A stretch of DNA of 41,876 nucleotides from Candidatus Iainarchaeum sp. (GCA_017609985.1 JAFCCW010000006.1:1-41876), one strand, 5' to 3'. Counted from the stretch's first letter, positions 10,065-19,837 are shown. Notes: generated from the sequence alone by a model not told the origin. Numbers and translations: made by a program.

Positions 10065-10710
10065 AGTAAAGATTTGTGGTCTGACAAACAGCGAAGATGC
10101 AAAAACAGCACTCTCGCTCGGAGCAGACTATTTAGGGTTTGTTATTGAAGCTGATTCTCCAAGGAGCATTTCCTCAGAGTTTGCTCGAAAAATAATTTCA
10201 GAACTGTCATCCTGTAAGACTGTGGCTGTCACAGTCTCTGAAAGTGTTTCAGAAATTCAGAAGCTTGTTTCAATTTCCGGAGTATGCTTTGTTCAGATTT
10301 CAGTTCCGCTTTCGCAGGACAAATTTGTTCAGCTAAAGCAAGCTCTCCCTGAAAAAGAATTTATTCAAACTGTTCATGTCTGTGAGCCAGAACTAGATTC
10401 AATCAATCCAGCGAAGCAAGGCATTGATTTTGTGGAAGAAAACGCTGATTTTGTACTGCTTGATTCAAGAGCTGGTGCGGGGTTGGGTGGTACTGGAAGA
10501 ACACATGACTGGAATAAAAGTGCAGAGATTGTCAGAGGTTCTTCAAAGAAATTCTTTTTGGCTGGCGGGCTTAATCCTGAAAATGTTTCTGAGGCAATAC
10601 AAAAAGTCAAGCCCTATGCTGTTGATGTTTCAACAGGAGTTTCGTTTGATGGAGTAAAAAAGGATTTTGAAAAAATGAAAAAATTCATTGAGGTGGCAAA
10701 GAATGGTTAA
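10057..10710 (+). CDS. trpF: Phosphoribosylanthranilate isomerase
   Basis: '[27 protein letters not shown]', '[19 protein letters not shown]', '[11 protein letters not shown]', '[20 protein letters not shown]'. Confidence 0.95.
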   Translation: MTEVKICGLTNSEDAKTALSLGADYLGFVIEADSPRSISSEFARKIISELSSCKTVAVTVSESVSEIQKLVSISGVCFVQISVPLSQDKFVQLKQALPEKEFIQTVHVCEPELDSINPAKQGIDFVEENADFVLLDSRAGAGLGGTGRTHDWNKSAEIVRGSSKKFFLAGGLNPENVSEAIQKVKPYAVDVSTGVSFDGVKKDFEKMKKFIEVAKNG

Positions 10711-11902
10711 GAAAAGATTTGGAGAATTTGGCGGAGTGTTTATGCCTGAAACTCTCATGGCAGCAATAGACGAACTCTCAGATGCGTTTTATTCCGCAAT
10801 AGAAGATAAAGAATTCAATTCAGAACTTGAAAGTTTGCTGAAAAAATATGTAGGAAGACCAACTGCGCTCACTAAAGCAGAAAATCTCAGCAGAAAACTT
10901 GGCTGTGGAATCTATTTGAAAAGAGAGGATCTTGCTCACACAGGCGCCCACAAAATAAACAATGCTCTTGGACAAGCACTGCTTGCAAAGCGAATGGGCA
11001 AGAAAAGAATAATTGCAGAGACTGGTGCTGGACAGCATGGCACAGCAGTTGCAACTGTTGGAGCAAAGCTAGGTCTTCAAACAGAAATTTACATGGGTGA
11101 TGTTGATATTGAAAGACAGAAGCCGAATGTTTATAGAATGAAACTGCAGGGGGCAAAAGTGAACCCTGTTTCAAGCGGAAGCAAAACACTTAAAGATGCA
11201 ATAAACGAGTGCCTGCGCGACTGGACAGCGAGTGTTGAAACAACACATTATCTTCTTGGAAGTGTTCTTGGACCAGCGCCATATCCTGACATGGTTGCAT
11301 ATTTCCAAAGCATTATTGGCAAAGAAGCAAAAAAACAGTTTTTAGAGGAAACAGGTGTTTTGCCTGACTCAGTTGTTGCCTGTGTTGGCGGGGGAAGCAA
11401 TGCAATAGGAATTTTCAGAGAATTTGTTGAAGACAAGGAAGTAGAACTTCTGGGAGTTGAAGCAGGGGGCATGGGAATTGAAACAGGAAAGCATGCTGCC
11501 AGATTTGCAGACCCTGAATTTGGAAGGCCTGGGATCTTGCACGGTTCTTTTACTTATGTTCTTCAGGACAAGTTTGGGCAGATATACAATACGCATTCTG
11601 TTTCAGCAGGGCTTGATTATTCAGCTGTCGGGCCAGAGCACGTGAGATTAAGAGAGCTGGGCAGGGCAAAATATGGCTATGCTACTGATGAACAGGCACT
11701 CAATGCCTTCAAAATGCTAAGCGAACAAGAGGGAATAATTCCGGCGCTTGAATCAGCCCACGCTGTTGCCTATGTAATAAATCATGCCTCTGATTTTAAG
11801 GGAAAACAAGTAATAATTAATCTTTCGGGAAGAGGAGATAAGGATATTTTCCATGTGGCAAAAGAAACTGGAGAAAGCATAGGGCTGGTGGTGAAAAAAT
11901 GA
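10703..11902 (+). CDS. trpB: Tryptophan synthase beta chain
   Basis: '[15 protein letters not shown]', '[48 protein letters not shown]', '[10 protein letters not shown]'; start taken as ATG 10703. Confidence 0.97.
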   Translation: MVKKRFGEFGGVFMPETLMAAIDELSDAFYSAIEDKEFNSELESLLKKYVGRPTALTKAENLSRKLGCGIYLKREDLAHTGAHKINNALGQALLAKRMGKKRIIAETGAGQHGTAVATVGAKLGLQTEIYMGDVDIERQKPNVYRMKLQGAKVNPVSSGSKTLKDAINECLRDWTASVETTHYLLGSVLGPAPYPDMVAYFQSIIGKEAKKQFLEETGVLPDSVVACVGGGSNAIGIFREFVEDKEVELLGVEAGGMGIETGKHAARFADPEFGRPGILHGSFTYVLQDKFGQIYNTHSVSAGLDYSAVGPEHVRLRELGRAKYGYATDEQALNAFKMLSEQEGIIPALESAHAVAYVINHASDFKGKQVIINLSGRGDKDIFHVAKETGESIGLVVKK

Positions 11903-12786
11903 AGCGAATTGAGAACAGATTTGAAAATAGATCTGAGGGCGGATTTGAGAATAGATCTGAGAGGATACTTGAAAATAGATTTGAAAAAAGATTTTTAGAA
12001 TTGAAGAAAAAAAACGAAGCAGGTTTCATGCCTTTTGTTGTGTTGGGAGACCCAGATTTTGAAACATCTTTTAAGATAATGAAAGCCTTGATTGACTCGG
12101 GAGCAGACGCTTTGGAACTAGGTTTTGCTTTTTCAGACCCTGTTGCAGACGGTCCAACAGTTCAGGAGGCAGGACAGCGGGCATTGAAGGCAGGAAGCAA
12201 TACTTTAAAGTGTCTTGAACTAATTAAGAGGATTCGTTCTGAAAACAATGAAATTCCAATAAGCCTTTTGCTCTATGGAAATATTGTTGTTCAGCATGGA
12301 ACAGACAAATTTTATTCAGATTGCTCAACTGCGGGAGTTGATGCGGTTCTTTTAGCAGATGTTCCTGCTGAAGAATCAGACGAGTTTGTAAAATCAGCAA
12401 AAAATTATGGAATAGAACCAGTGTTTATTGTGTCTCCAACAACAGAGGAAGAGCGCCTTGGAACAATTATTGAAAAAGCAGGTGCTTATGTTTATCTTGT
12501 GGGAGTTCTTGGAGTGACTGGGGCAAGAATTGAAGTGCAGAATATGACTGTAGACCTAGTTAAAAGAATAAAACCGAAAACAAGTCTTCCAGTTCTTGTC
12601 GGCTTCGGGATATCAAGTTCTAGAAATGTAAAGAATGTTATTGAAGCAGGAGCAGACGGGGCAATAGTTGGGAGTGCAATAGTTCAGAAGATAAAAGACA
12701 ATCTGGGCAACTCTGAAAAAACAATTGAAGAAATCTCGGATTTTGCACGCGAGCTCAAAAAAGCAACACTTAGTGCACGCCCTTGA
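11899..12786 (+). CDS. trpA: Tryptophan synthase alpha chain with repeat-expanded N terminus
   Basis: '[16 protein letters not shown]', '[29 protein letters not shown]', '[12 protein letters not shown]', 'GAIVGSAIV'; ATGA overlap with trpB. Confidence 0.95.
   Translation: MKRIENRFENRSEGGFENRSERILENRFEKRFLELKKKNEAGFMPFVVLGDPDFETSFKIMKALIDSGADALELGFAFSDPVADGPTVQEAGQRALKAGSNTLKCLELIKRIRSENNEIPISLLLYGNIVVQHGTDKFYSDCSTAGVDAVLLADVPAEESDEFVKSAKNYGIEPVFIVSPTTEEERLGTIIEKAGAYVYLVGVLGVTGARIEVQNMTVDLVKRIKPKTSLPVLVGFGISSSRNVKNVIEAGADGAIVGSAIVQKIKDNLGNSEKTIEEISDFARELKKATLSARP
11920..11991 (+). repeat. In-frame 24-nt tandem repeat x3 at 5' end of trpA
   Basis: Units encode FENRSEGG / FENRSERI / LENRFEKR. 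Confidence 0.9.
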
Positions 12787-13012
12787 AAGCCTGTTTGGTT
12801 GCTTCATTGTTTTCCTGTTGCTTCAGTTTTGATAACTGTTTTGCAGGTGCTTGGTTCTCTGCTAGGAATCTTTCCCTGTGATCCAGAACTTTTCCGCGAA
12901 CAGCTTCTTTGATGAACTCTGTTCTGTTGTGGTAGAGGCCTTCGCTTACAAGCAAGTCAATTTCTTCCAAGAGCTTTTCATGCATTCTCAAACTGATTAA
13001 TTTATTATTCAT
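12770..13012 (-). CDS. Ribbon-helix-helix (CopG/NikR-like) DNA-binding protein
   Basis: 'NKLISLRMHEKLLEEIDLLVSEGLYHNRTEFIKEAVRGKV' is RHH-like; 3' end overlaps trpA 3' end convergently. Confidence 0.75.
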   Translation of the reverse strand: MNNKLISLRMHEKLLEEIDLLVSEGLYHNRTEFIKEAVRGKVLDHRERFLAENQAPAKQLSKLKQQENNEATKQAFKGVH

Positions 13013-13038
13013 ACGTCAAATGTAATACGTTTGTTGTA
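13011..13038 (-). promoter_or_regulatory. Candidate operator: two adjacent 14-bp direct repeats ATACGT(N4)TGTA
   Basis: ATACGTCAAATGTA / ATACGTTTGTTGTA (10/14 identical), between a TATA-like element and the RHH gene start. Confidence 0.4.
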
Positions 13039-13098
13039 TTTAATCATTGCTAATCTCTTTTTTGTGTAGAAAACACACACTATCAAGTTGAAACAAAA

Positions 13099-13494
13099 TT
13101 AATTGGGGGGGTTAAGACCCATATAGAGAAAAATAATCACAATCAAGATGCTGAAAACAAGTGCCAAACCAATCAAAAGCAAAGAAGTTAGGATTGCAAT
13201 AATACTTGCTTTAAGAAATGATGTTGAATAAACTCTTTTAACTAAAAAAATTAAGAGAAAGAATGAAATCAAAACATTTAATGATAGAGTTAATGCTAAA
13301 AAGATTGATCCAAAAAGATGCCCTAAAACAAGGCCAGCACAGATTACTACAAAACTAACTATGTATGTAATCGATGAAATCAGCACTGCAGACCAAAAAG
13401 TTTTATTTTCTAAATTTAATATTTTTGAGAATACCCAAAGAATTAGAGACTCAGAAAAAAGCAAGAGTCCATTTAAAACAATAGTCCAAATCAT
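13099..13494 (-). CDS. Hypothetical multi-pass membrane protein
   Basis: 131 aa with about four hydrophobic segments. Confidence 0.6.
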   Translation of the reverse strand: MIWTIVLNGLLLFSESLILWVFSKILNLENKTFWSAVLISSITYIVSFVVICAGLVLGHLFGSIFLALTLSLNVLISFFLLIFLVKRVYSTSFLKASIIAILTSLLLIGLALVFSILIVIIFLYMGLNPPN

Positions 13495-13611
13495 TTCATA
13501 AATGATTGTGTTTTGTTATATAAAACATTTTCCATTAAAAATTCTTGTCCTTTTTCAAGATTGTGCAAAACACCCTGATTTAAAAGATAAACTTTCCTAA
13601 ATTGTCAATAA

Positions 13612-13685
13612 GGGCTCGTAGCTCAGTCTGGTAGAGCGCTCCCCTCGCACGGGAGAGGCCGGGGGTTCGACTCCCCCTGAGTCCA
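13612..13685 (+). tRNA. tRNA-Ala (CGC)
   Basis: Cloverleaf: GGGCTCG..GCTC-D loop-GAGC..CTCCC CTCGCAC GGGAG..GGGGG TTCGACT CCCCC TGAGTCC A; has the G3:U70 pair expected of tRNA-Ala. Confidence 0.93.
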
Positions 13686-13715
13686 CTTTTCTTCAATGAT
13701 TAATCAACAGAAAAA

Positions 13716-14339
13716 TTATCCAAGTATCTCTGATTTTCCCCTATAAAGCTCGTCGAATCTTTCAGCATCTTCTTTGTCGCCGACAATGCTTCCATAGTGC
13801 ATTGGAATCGCAAGCCTTGGCTTGATTTTGTTTGCTGCTTTGACTGCTTCCTCAGCAGTCATTACATATGTTCCTGAAACTGGAAGAAGGGCAACATCTA
13901 TTTTTCCAAGTTCAGCCATTTCAGGAATATGGTCTGTGTCTCCAGCATGGTAAATTCTTTTTCCGTCAATTTCTATTACTACTCCAATGCCCAGCCCTCT
14001 TGGATGGAATTCCTTGTCCAAATTGTATGCTTCCACTGCGTGAATCTTTACTCCCTTTACTGAAGCAGTTTTTCCTGCCTTCAAAGTTTTTATCTTGTTG
14101 CAGTCAATCTTTTTTGCACAGGACTCAGTAGTAATGATTGTTGCACTCGGGTTTTTTTTAAGCAGTCTCTCAACATCTTCTGGAGAGCAATGGTCATAGT
14201 GTTCGTGCGTTGCAATAATTAGGTCGACTCGTTCTGTTCCTGGAATTTGATAAGGATCAATCATTAACGAAACCTTGTCATTGCTGATGAGGAACGCAGC
14301 ATGCCCAAGCCATTCAATTTCAATTCCTTCAAACTCCAT
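13716..14339 (-). CDS. Metal-dependent hydrolase, metallo-beta-lactamase superfamily (UPF0173-like)
   Basis: 'EWLGHAAFLISNDKVSLMIDPY', 'IIATHEHYDHCSPEDV', 'IYHAGDTDHIPEM', 'AIPMHYG'. Confidence 0.85.
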   Translation of the reverse strand: MEFEGIEIEWLGHAAFLISNDKVSLMIDPYQIPGTERVDLIIATHEHYDHCSPEDVERLLKKNPSATIITTESCAKKIDCNKIKTLKAGKTASVKGVKIHAVEAYNLDKEFHPRGLGIGVVIEIDGKRIYHAGDTDHIPEMAELGKIDVALLPVSGTYVMTAEEAVKAANKIKPRLAIPMHYGSIVGDKEDAERFDELYRGKSEILG

Positions 14340-14398
14340 TCAATCACCCCATAAACAAATGTTTTATTCAAATTTAAGTTTTACTCTTTTGAGCTTGC

Positions 14399-15502
14399 CT
14401 ACTGCTCTTTAATTCCTTCTATTTCACTAAATGCTTTTATATAAGTTCCCGCAGTCCAGGCAAAAGGATGCTCGCTTTTCAAAAAAAAGCTGTCAACAGG
14501 CTCCCCTTCTTTATTGAATATTTCGTGGCAGACTCCATAGTCCTCTATTTGAGATGCGATTTTTTTGAGTTCATTTTTTGCATCCTTTTTCCAGCCAATT
14601 TTCTTGAGAGCAATCGCATTCAGGCAACCCAGCCAAGGCCAGCTTAATCCGTTATGATAATTGTATGCTTCAAAGGGAAGCAAGACAAAAGGAATTCTTG
14701 TCAATGGATAGTGCGGATAGTTTGTTGAAAGAGGCACTTTGTTAATCTGCTTTGATTTAATAAAATTTTCAATCATCATTCCCTGTTCTTCGTCAGCAAT
14801 TCCCCAAAGCACTGCAAGCATGTTTCCATCGCTTGAAAAAAAATTATGCTTCTTGAAATCAATCCAGTCAAAGTAATAGTCTCCCTTCCAAAACAATCCA
14901 TTTATTTTTTCTTTTATCTTAAGAGCTTGTTTTCGATAAAGTTCGTGTTTTTCTTTTCTGCCAATCGCAAGACACAGCTCTGAAAAAGACTTAACTGCCT
15001 TGTAATAACAGCAATTGCTGTAAAGAACTTTTCCAAATTTTAGAACAGAATCAGCCCAGTTAGCGTAAATGCTTTCCTCGATAAGATAGTCTTTGTCAGA
15101 ATCCATTGACTCAAGCCAGTTTACTGCAAGAAGAAACTTTGAAAAATTGTCTTTGGCAAATTTCTTGTCGCCAGATTTCTTGACATATTCTGCAAGCGCA
15201 ATAATCATAAGCGCGTTTCCGTCAGCAGAATAAGAAAAAAACATGGGCTTGAATTCAGGCTTTTTCTTGAGAGAAATTCTCCCCGGAATCAATCCCTTTT
15301 TGTTCTGCATGGAGATAAAAAATTCGAACTGCTTTTTTACGATTTCAAAGTCACCAAGTTCAATTGCTCCAAGTGCAGAAAAAAAACTATCTCTTGCCCA
15401 GAACTGCTGAAAATGTTTTCTTCCCGCAAGAATTCCCTTAGAAGCATAGCAGTCTCTTAAATCTCTTTTAGCAATTTCAAAAGCGTTCTGAGTAACGGAC
15501 AT
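14399..15502 (-). CDS. Six-hairpin glycoside hydrolase, glycogen-debranching/amylo-alpha-1,6-glucosidase-like
   Basis: 'AGRKHFQQFWARDSFFSALGAIELGDFEIVKKQFEFFISMQNKKGLIPGRI', 'YNYHNGLSWPWLGCLNAIAL'. Confidence 0.7.
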   Translation of the reverse strand: MSVTQNAFEIAKRDLRDCYASKGILAGRKHFQQFWARDSFFSALGAIELGDFEIVKKQFEFFISMQNKKGLIPGRISLKKKPEFKPMFFSYSADGNALMIIALAEYVKKSGDKKFAKDNFSKFLLAVNWLESMDSDKDYLIEESIYANWADSVLKFGKVLYSNCCYYKAVKSFSELCLAIGRKEKHELYRKQALKIKEKINGLFWKGDYYFDWIDFKKHNFFSSDGNMLAVLWGIADEEQGMMIENFIKSKQINKVPLSTNYPHYPLTRIPFVLLPFEAYNYHNGLSWPWLGCLNAIALKKIGWKKDAKNELKKIASQIEDYGVCHEIFNKEGEPVDSFFLKSEHPFAWTAGTYIKAFSEIEGIKEQ

Positions 15503-15549
15503 GCAATAAACTAATAAACTAGAAAGTTATTAATTTTAGTGGTAAGAAT

Positions 15550-16191
15550 ATGGTAAAGATTGCTCCCTCAATTCTATCAGCAAACTTCTCAAAACTAGGA
15601 GATGATGTTCTAAGTGTAGAGCAGGCAGGCGCAGACTGGATTCATATAGATGTAATGGACGGCTGTTATGTTCCAAATATCTCGTTTGGCATGCCGATAA
15701 TAAAATCAATCAGGCCTGTTTCAAAGATTTTTTTTGATACTCATTTGATGATAAACAAACCAGAGAATTATGTAGAAGAATTCGCTTCTTCTGGTTCAGA
15801 TCTTATTTCTTTTCACATTGAAGCAACTGACCAGCCGGAGCGAGTTATTGAGCTAATCAAGAGAACAGGAAAAAAAGTAGGTGTTGTGTGCAATGCAAAA
15901 ATTTCTGCTAAAAAAATCCTGCCCTATATTGAATCTGTTGACCTTGCTCTAGTAATGTCAGTCAATGCTGGCTTTGGAGGCCAGAGTTTCATGGCTGAGG
16001 CAATTCCAAAAATACAGACAATCAAAAAAAAGATTGATGAAGTTAATCCAGAGTGTGAGCTACAGGTTGACGGTGGAATAAACAATGAGACAGCAAAACT
16101 CTGCATTGAAGCAGGAGCAACTGTTCTTGTTGCAGGAAGTTATATCTTTAAAAGTGAAAACAGGGAAGAAGCTATCCAATCATTAAGGTGA
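15550..16191 (+). CDS. rpe: Ribulose-phosphate 3-epimerase
   Basis: 'KIAPSILSANFSKLGDDV', 'GADWIHIDVMDGCYVPNISFG', 'DTHLMI', 'VMSVNAGFGGQSFM', 'LQVDGGINNET'. Confidence 0.95.
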   Translation: MVKIAPSILSANFSKLGDDVLSVEQAGADWIHIDVMDGCYVPNISFGMPIIKSIRPVSKIFFDTHLMINKPENYVEEFASSGSDLISFHIEATDQPERVIELIKRTGKKVGVVCNAKISAKKILPYIESVDLALVMSVNAGFGGQSFMAEAIPKIQTIKKKIDEVNPECELQVDGGINNETAKLCIEAGATVLVAGSYIFKSENREEAIQSLR

Positions 16192-16197
16192 ATCATC

Positions 16198-17526
16198 TTG
16201 AATGAAAAAAAATCACAAATTCTTGATGCAAATCTCAGATTCTACGGCTTTCCAATGGCTGAGTTCATGGAAGAAGCCGGAAAGGGAATTGCAGAAAAAA
16301 CAATCAAGCACTTTGGTTCCAACAAGAAAATACTTGTTGTCTGCGGGACAGGAAACAATGGGGGGGATGGGTTTGTTGGAACACGCTATCTTTCTAAAAA
16401 AAACAAGGTAGAGCTACTACTTTTAGGCAAGCCATCTGAAATAAAGCATCCAGAAGCAATAACTGCGTGGAAAAAAATCCCAAAAACTGTCAAGAAAGTA
16501 AACTTGATTGGAAACAAATATGATGTAATTGTTGACGCAATGCTTGGTTCAGGAGTTCAGGGAAAAGTAAGAGAGCCATTTGCAAGCACAGTAAAAGAAC
16601 TCAACAAGCTAACTGCAAAAAAAATTTCCATTGATCTTCCAACCCCCGAATTTAAAGCAGACGTAATTGTTTCCCTTCACTTGCAAAAGCATCCAGACGC
16701 AGAAGTAATTGATATAGGAATTCCACACGAAGCAGAACTTATCGCTGGTCCAGGAAACATAAAATTTCTCAACAAGCCCTTTAAGAAAAGTCACAAAGGA
16801 GAAAATGGATGCGTTCTCATAGTTGCCGGCGGAAAAAAATATCACGGCGCAGCATTCTTTGCAGGAAAAGCAGCTTCGCGCTCTTCCGACTTAGTTTACT
16901 TTGCAACATCAAGAGAAAATATTCCCATTCTTAAAAAAGATTCTTCTTCATTTATTGTTTCACAATTCTCTGACTCTCTCAATTTTGCAAAAAAATCTGA
17001 TAGCATTCTTCTTGGGCCAGGACTTGACGAAAGCAACAGGTCAAAAAGCATTGTTCACAAAATTCTTAGAAAATTTCCTGAAAAGAAAACAATTCTTGAC
17101 GCAACAGCTCTTAGACTTGTTAACAAAAAATTTATTCACAAAAATTGTCTGCTCACACCGCACGCCGAAGAATTTAGGGACTTGTTCGGATTTACTGCTA
17201 CGCCAGAGCACGCAAAGCAGGCAGCAAAAGCATTCAAATGCATTATTGTTCTCAAAGGAGCAGTTGACGCAATAACTGATGGAGTGAACATTTACAAAAA
17301 CTTCACTGGAAATGAGGGAATGACAAAGGGAGGCACGGGAGATGTGCTGGCTGGATTGATAACCGGGCTTGCGTCCACTAACTCTCTTCTTGACTCTGCT
17401 CTGGCAGGAGTTTTCGCAAACGGGCTTGCAGGCGACCTGCTTTATTGCGAGAAAGGCACAAACTATGACGCAGAAGACTTGCTGGAAATTCTGCCTCACG
17501 CAATCCACTCCTGTGAAGAGATTTAA
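16198..17526 (+). CDS. nnr: Bifunctional NAD(P)H-hydrate epimerase / ADP-dependent NAD(P)H-hydrate dehydratase (TTG start)
   Basis: 'MEEAGKGIAEK..VVCGTGNNGGDGFVGTRYL' (epimerase) and 'LLTPHAEEFRDLFG', 'GMTKGGTGDVLAGLITGL' (dehydratase). Confidence 0.92.
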   Translation: MNEKKSQILDANLRFYGFPMAEFMEEAGKGIAEKTIKHFGSNKKILVVCGTGNNGGDGFVGTRYLSKKNKVELLLLGKPSEIKHPEAITAWKKIPKTVKKVNLIGNKYDVIVDAMLGSGVQGKVREPFASTVKELNKLTAKKISIDLPTPEFKADVIVSLHLQKHPDAEVIDIGIPHEAELIAGPGNIKFLNKPFKKSHKGENGCVLIVAGGKKYHGAAFFAGKAASRSSDLVYFATSRENIPILKKDSSSFIVSQFSDSLNFAKKSDSILLGPGLDESNRSKSIVHKILRKFPEKKTILDATALRLVNKKFIHKNCLLTPHAEEFRDLFGFTATPEHAKQAAKAFKCIIVLKGAVDAITDGVNIYKNFTGNEGMTKGGTGDVLAGLITGLASTNSLLDSALAGVFANGLAGDLLYCEKGTNYDAEDLLEILPHAIHSCEEI

Positions 17527-17581
17527 CCAGCAAATAGTGTTCAGGGAAAGAAATAAATAGGAGAAATTATCTGATTATAAC

Positions 17582-17842
17582 ATGCCTTCACCAGCAACAA
17601 GAAGAAGAACAGGGCGAGATACAAATCCAAAAACAACAGCATCTTCTCCCCGGCCTGGAACAAGATATGGTGTGAAAAGAACAAGAGCAGCTCATCTGCC
17701 CAAACAATCTGTTGTTCAATTATTGAGAGAACTCACTGCTCAAGGCGTTGACATTCACATGAGGCATCTTGAGAAGGCACTTCACCCTGGCGACTCAGTT
17801 GTTTCCAATAAAAGCAGACAGACCAGAAGAAGAGGTCGCTAA
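17582..17842 (+). CDS. Small, highly basic protein of unknown family
   Basis: 86 aa; Arg/Lys/Ser/Thr/Pro-rich N-terminal tail, short central helical region, Arg-rich C terminus. Confidence 0.65.
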   Translation: MPSPATRRRTGRDTNPKTTASSPRPGTRYGVKRTRAAHLPKQSVVQLLRELTAQGVDIHMRHLEKALHPGDSVVSNKSRQTRRRGR

Positions 17843-19651
17843 CTATTCCCACTCAATTGTTCCAGGCGGTTTGTGAGTAATATCCAAAAACAATGCGCTA
17901 ATCCCATTAACTTCAAGAATTTCTTTTTCAACTTTTTCAAAGAACTCTATTGGTAGCTCGTAAAACCTTGCAGTCATTGCTTCCTTGCTTTCAACAGGGC
18001 GAAGAACAATACTCTCTCCTTTGCCATTGAAAGAAACAGGAACAAGCACTGTTGGAAACTGCCAGATATCATCCATTAAACCAAGGTCTTCAACAGCTTT
18101 CATTACAACAGCATCAGCTTCCCTTAACAAGTCAGCCCTCTTTCTCGTCAGAGTTTCCTTCAACAGCTTTGTTTTCTTAAATTTCTTCGGAGCAACAAGC
18201 CAAACAACTCTGTTAACTTCCTGAACCTCATTGGTTATTCTAGTGCTTGCCTTTTCCAAAACACTGTATCCTGCTTTGCCAATCAAAACAGCTGGGTGCC
18301 TGTAAGTTCTCGCATCCCCTTGCACTCCAACACTCTTGATTGGAAGAACAATCGCATCCAAGCCAAATTCTTCTGCAATCTTTTTTACTTTTTCTTCAGC
18401 AACTGAAACAACTTCTTTGTCTTGCTTTCCGTCAGAACACAAGCACCGGATTGCAAGACCGGGTCCAGGAAACGGGTGACGCCAAACAAGGTCCTGAGGC
18501 AAACCCAGTTTTTCTCCAAGCTCTCTCACCTCGTCCTTGTACAGCTCCTTCAATGGCTCAACAACAAGACCAGCTTCAACCATTTCCTTTATTGATTCAA
18601 TGCGGTTATGGTGTGTTTTGATATGAGCAGCATTTCTTGTTCCAGACGACTCAATAGTATCAGGATAAATTGTGCCCTGCCCAAGCAACCATTTTTCTGG
18701 TTCAAGACTAAGCTTTTTTAATTCCCTGTCCTTTACTTCAATAAATTTTTTGCCAATGATTTTTCTCTTTTCTTCCGGGTCAACAATTCCTTCAACTGAC
18801 TCAAAGAATTCCTTGCTTGCGTCAACTACGTGAAGTTTACTCAAGTCAAGTTTTTCAAGAGCTTTTTTCACAAGCGCAGTTTCTTCCTTTCTCATAAAAC
18901 CTGTGTCAATGTGAAGCGCATAAATTCTCTCCCGTTCAAGAGCATTTCCAAGCAAAGCAAGAGCTACTGTGCTGTCAACTCCGCCTGAAGCAAGAATGAA
19001 AACATTTTTGTCACCAACCTGTTCTCTGATTCTTGTTTTTTCATCTTCTAAATAATTCTCAATTGTCCAGCTCTGTTCACAGTCACAAATTCCAATAACA
19101 AAATTTTCAAGAAGCTTCATTCCATTCTCAGTATGCGTTACTTCGGGGTGGAATTGCACTCCATATCTTTTCTTTGAATCACAAGCCATTGCCGCCACAT
19201 CACAATCACTGGTGCAGGCAACAGATTCAAATCCTGGCGGGAGGTTCTGCACAGCATCCCCGTGACTCATCCAGACACTCTCCACATCAGTCATTCCCTT
19301 AAAAAGACTGTCCTTGTTTTTCACGTCAACTTTAGCAGTTCCAAATTCATTTATCTTCCCAGGCTTTACCTTGCCCCCGAGCTCCTGACCCATGAGCTGG
19401 TGACCATAGCAGATTCCAAGGATTGGAACATCAAGGCTGAAAATTTCCTTGTTAAATTTTGGCGCATTTTTTTCATAGACCGAGGACGGTCCGCCACTCA
19501 AAATAATCCCCTTTGCTTTCTCTAGTTCAGAAACAGGGGTCTCAGGATCTCTAATTTCAGAAAAAACCTTGAGTTCCCGCACTCGCCTTGCAATCAGATG
19601 AGCATACTGTGCTCCAAAGTCAAGAACAATTATTTTGTTTTCTTTTTCCAT
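17843..19651 (-). CDS. guaA: GMP synthase (glutamine-hydrolysing), fused amidotransferase + ATP-PPase, long form (602 aa)
   Basis: 'ILGICYGHQLMGQELGG', 'FILASGGVDSTVALALLG', 'LLGQGTIYPDTIESSG', 'HHNRIESIKEMVEAGLVVEPLKELYKDEVRELGEKLGLP', 'RHPFPGPGLAIRCL'. Confidence 0.95.
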   Translation of the reverse strand: MEKENKIIVLDFGAQYAHLIARRVRELKVFSEIRDPETPVSELEKAKGIILSGGPSSVYEKNAPKFNKEIFSLDVPILGICYGHQLMGQELGGKVKPGKINEFGTAKVDVKNKDSLFKGMTDVESVWMSHGDAVQNLPPGFESVACTSDCDVAAMACDSKKRYGVQFHPEVTHTENGMKLLENFVIGICDCEQSWTIENYLEDEKTRIREQVGDKNVFILASGGVDSTVALALLGNALERERIYALHIDTGFMRKEETALVKKALEKLDLSKLHVVDASKEFFESVEGIVDPEEKRKIIGKKFIEVKDRELKKLSLEPEKWLLGQGTIYPDTIESSGTRNAAHIKTHHNRIESIKEMVEAGLVVEPLKELYKDEVRELGEKLGLPQDLVWRHPFPGPGLAIRCLCSDGKQDKEVVSVAEEKVKKIAEEFGLDAIVLPIKSVGVQGDARTYRHPAVLIGKAGYSVLEKASTRITNEVQEVNRVVWLVAPKKFKKTKLLKETLTRKRADLLREADAVVMKAVEDLGLMDDIWQFPTVLVPVSFNGKGESIVLRPVESKEAMTARFYELPIEFFEKVEKEILEVNGISALFLDITHKPPGTIEWE

Positions 19652-19807
19652 AACCTAAACAGGGACGAAATCCTTTTAATAAAAATTAATTTTCTAAAAC
19701 TTCATCTGTAAGGCAAATTTTTCGAATTTCTCTAAAAACAAAATAATGACAAATTAGGATATAAATTTTTTCCGTTTTAGGAAAATTTTATGTAGACACG
19801 AGAAAAG

Positions 19808-19815
19808 TATTTAAA
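19808..19815 (+). promoter_or_regulatory. TATA box with purine-rich BRE-like upstream sequence, in front of ncRNA candidate
   Basis: 'cgagaaaagTATTTAAAgac'. Confidence 0.5.
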
Positions 19816-19837
19816 GACAAAAGACATTATCTTTTTC

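Noticed and set aside
11817-12029. Minus-strand ORF with repeats '[16 protein letters not shown]'
   Set aside because: Only the reverse complement of the trpA 24-nt repeat; the + strand frame is the real coding sequence
17041-17508. 155-aa Cys-rich minus-strand ORF inside nnr
   Set aside because: Cys/Val/Phe richness reflects the reverse complement of Ala/Lys-rich coding sequence; no promoter or motif support
17582-17842. Calling the basic 86-aa protein an archaeal histone
   Set aside because: The likely folded segment (~35-40 residues) is too short for a complete histone fold and lacks recognisable histone residues
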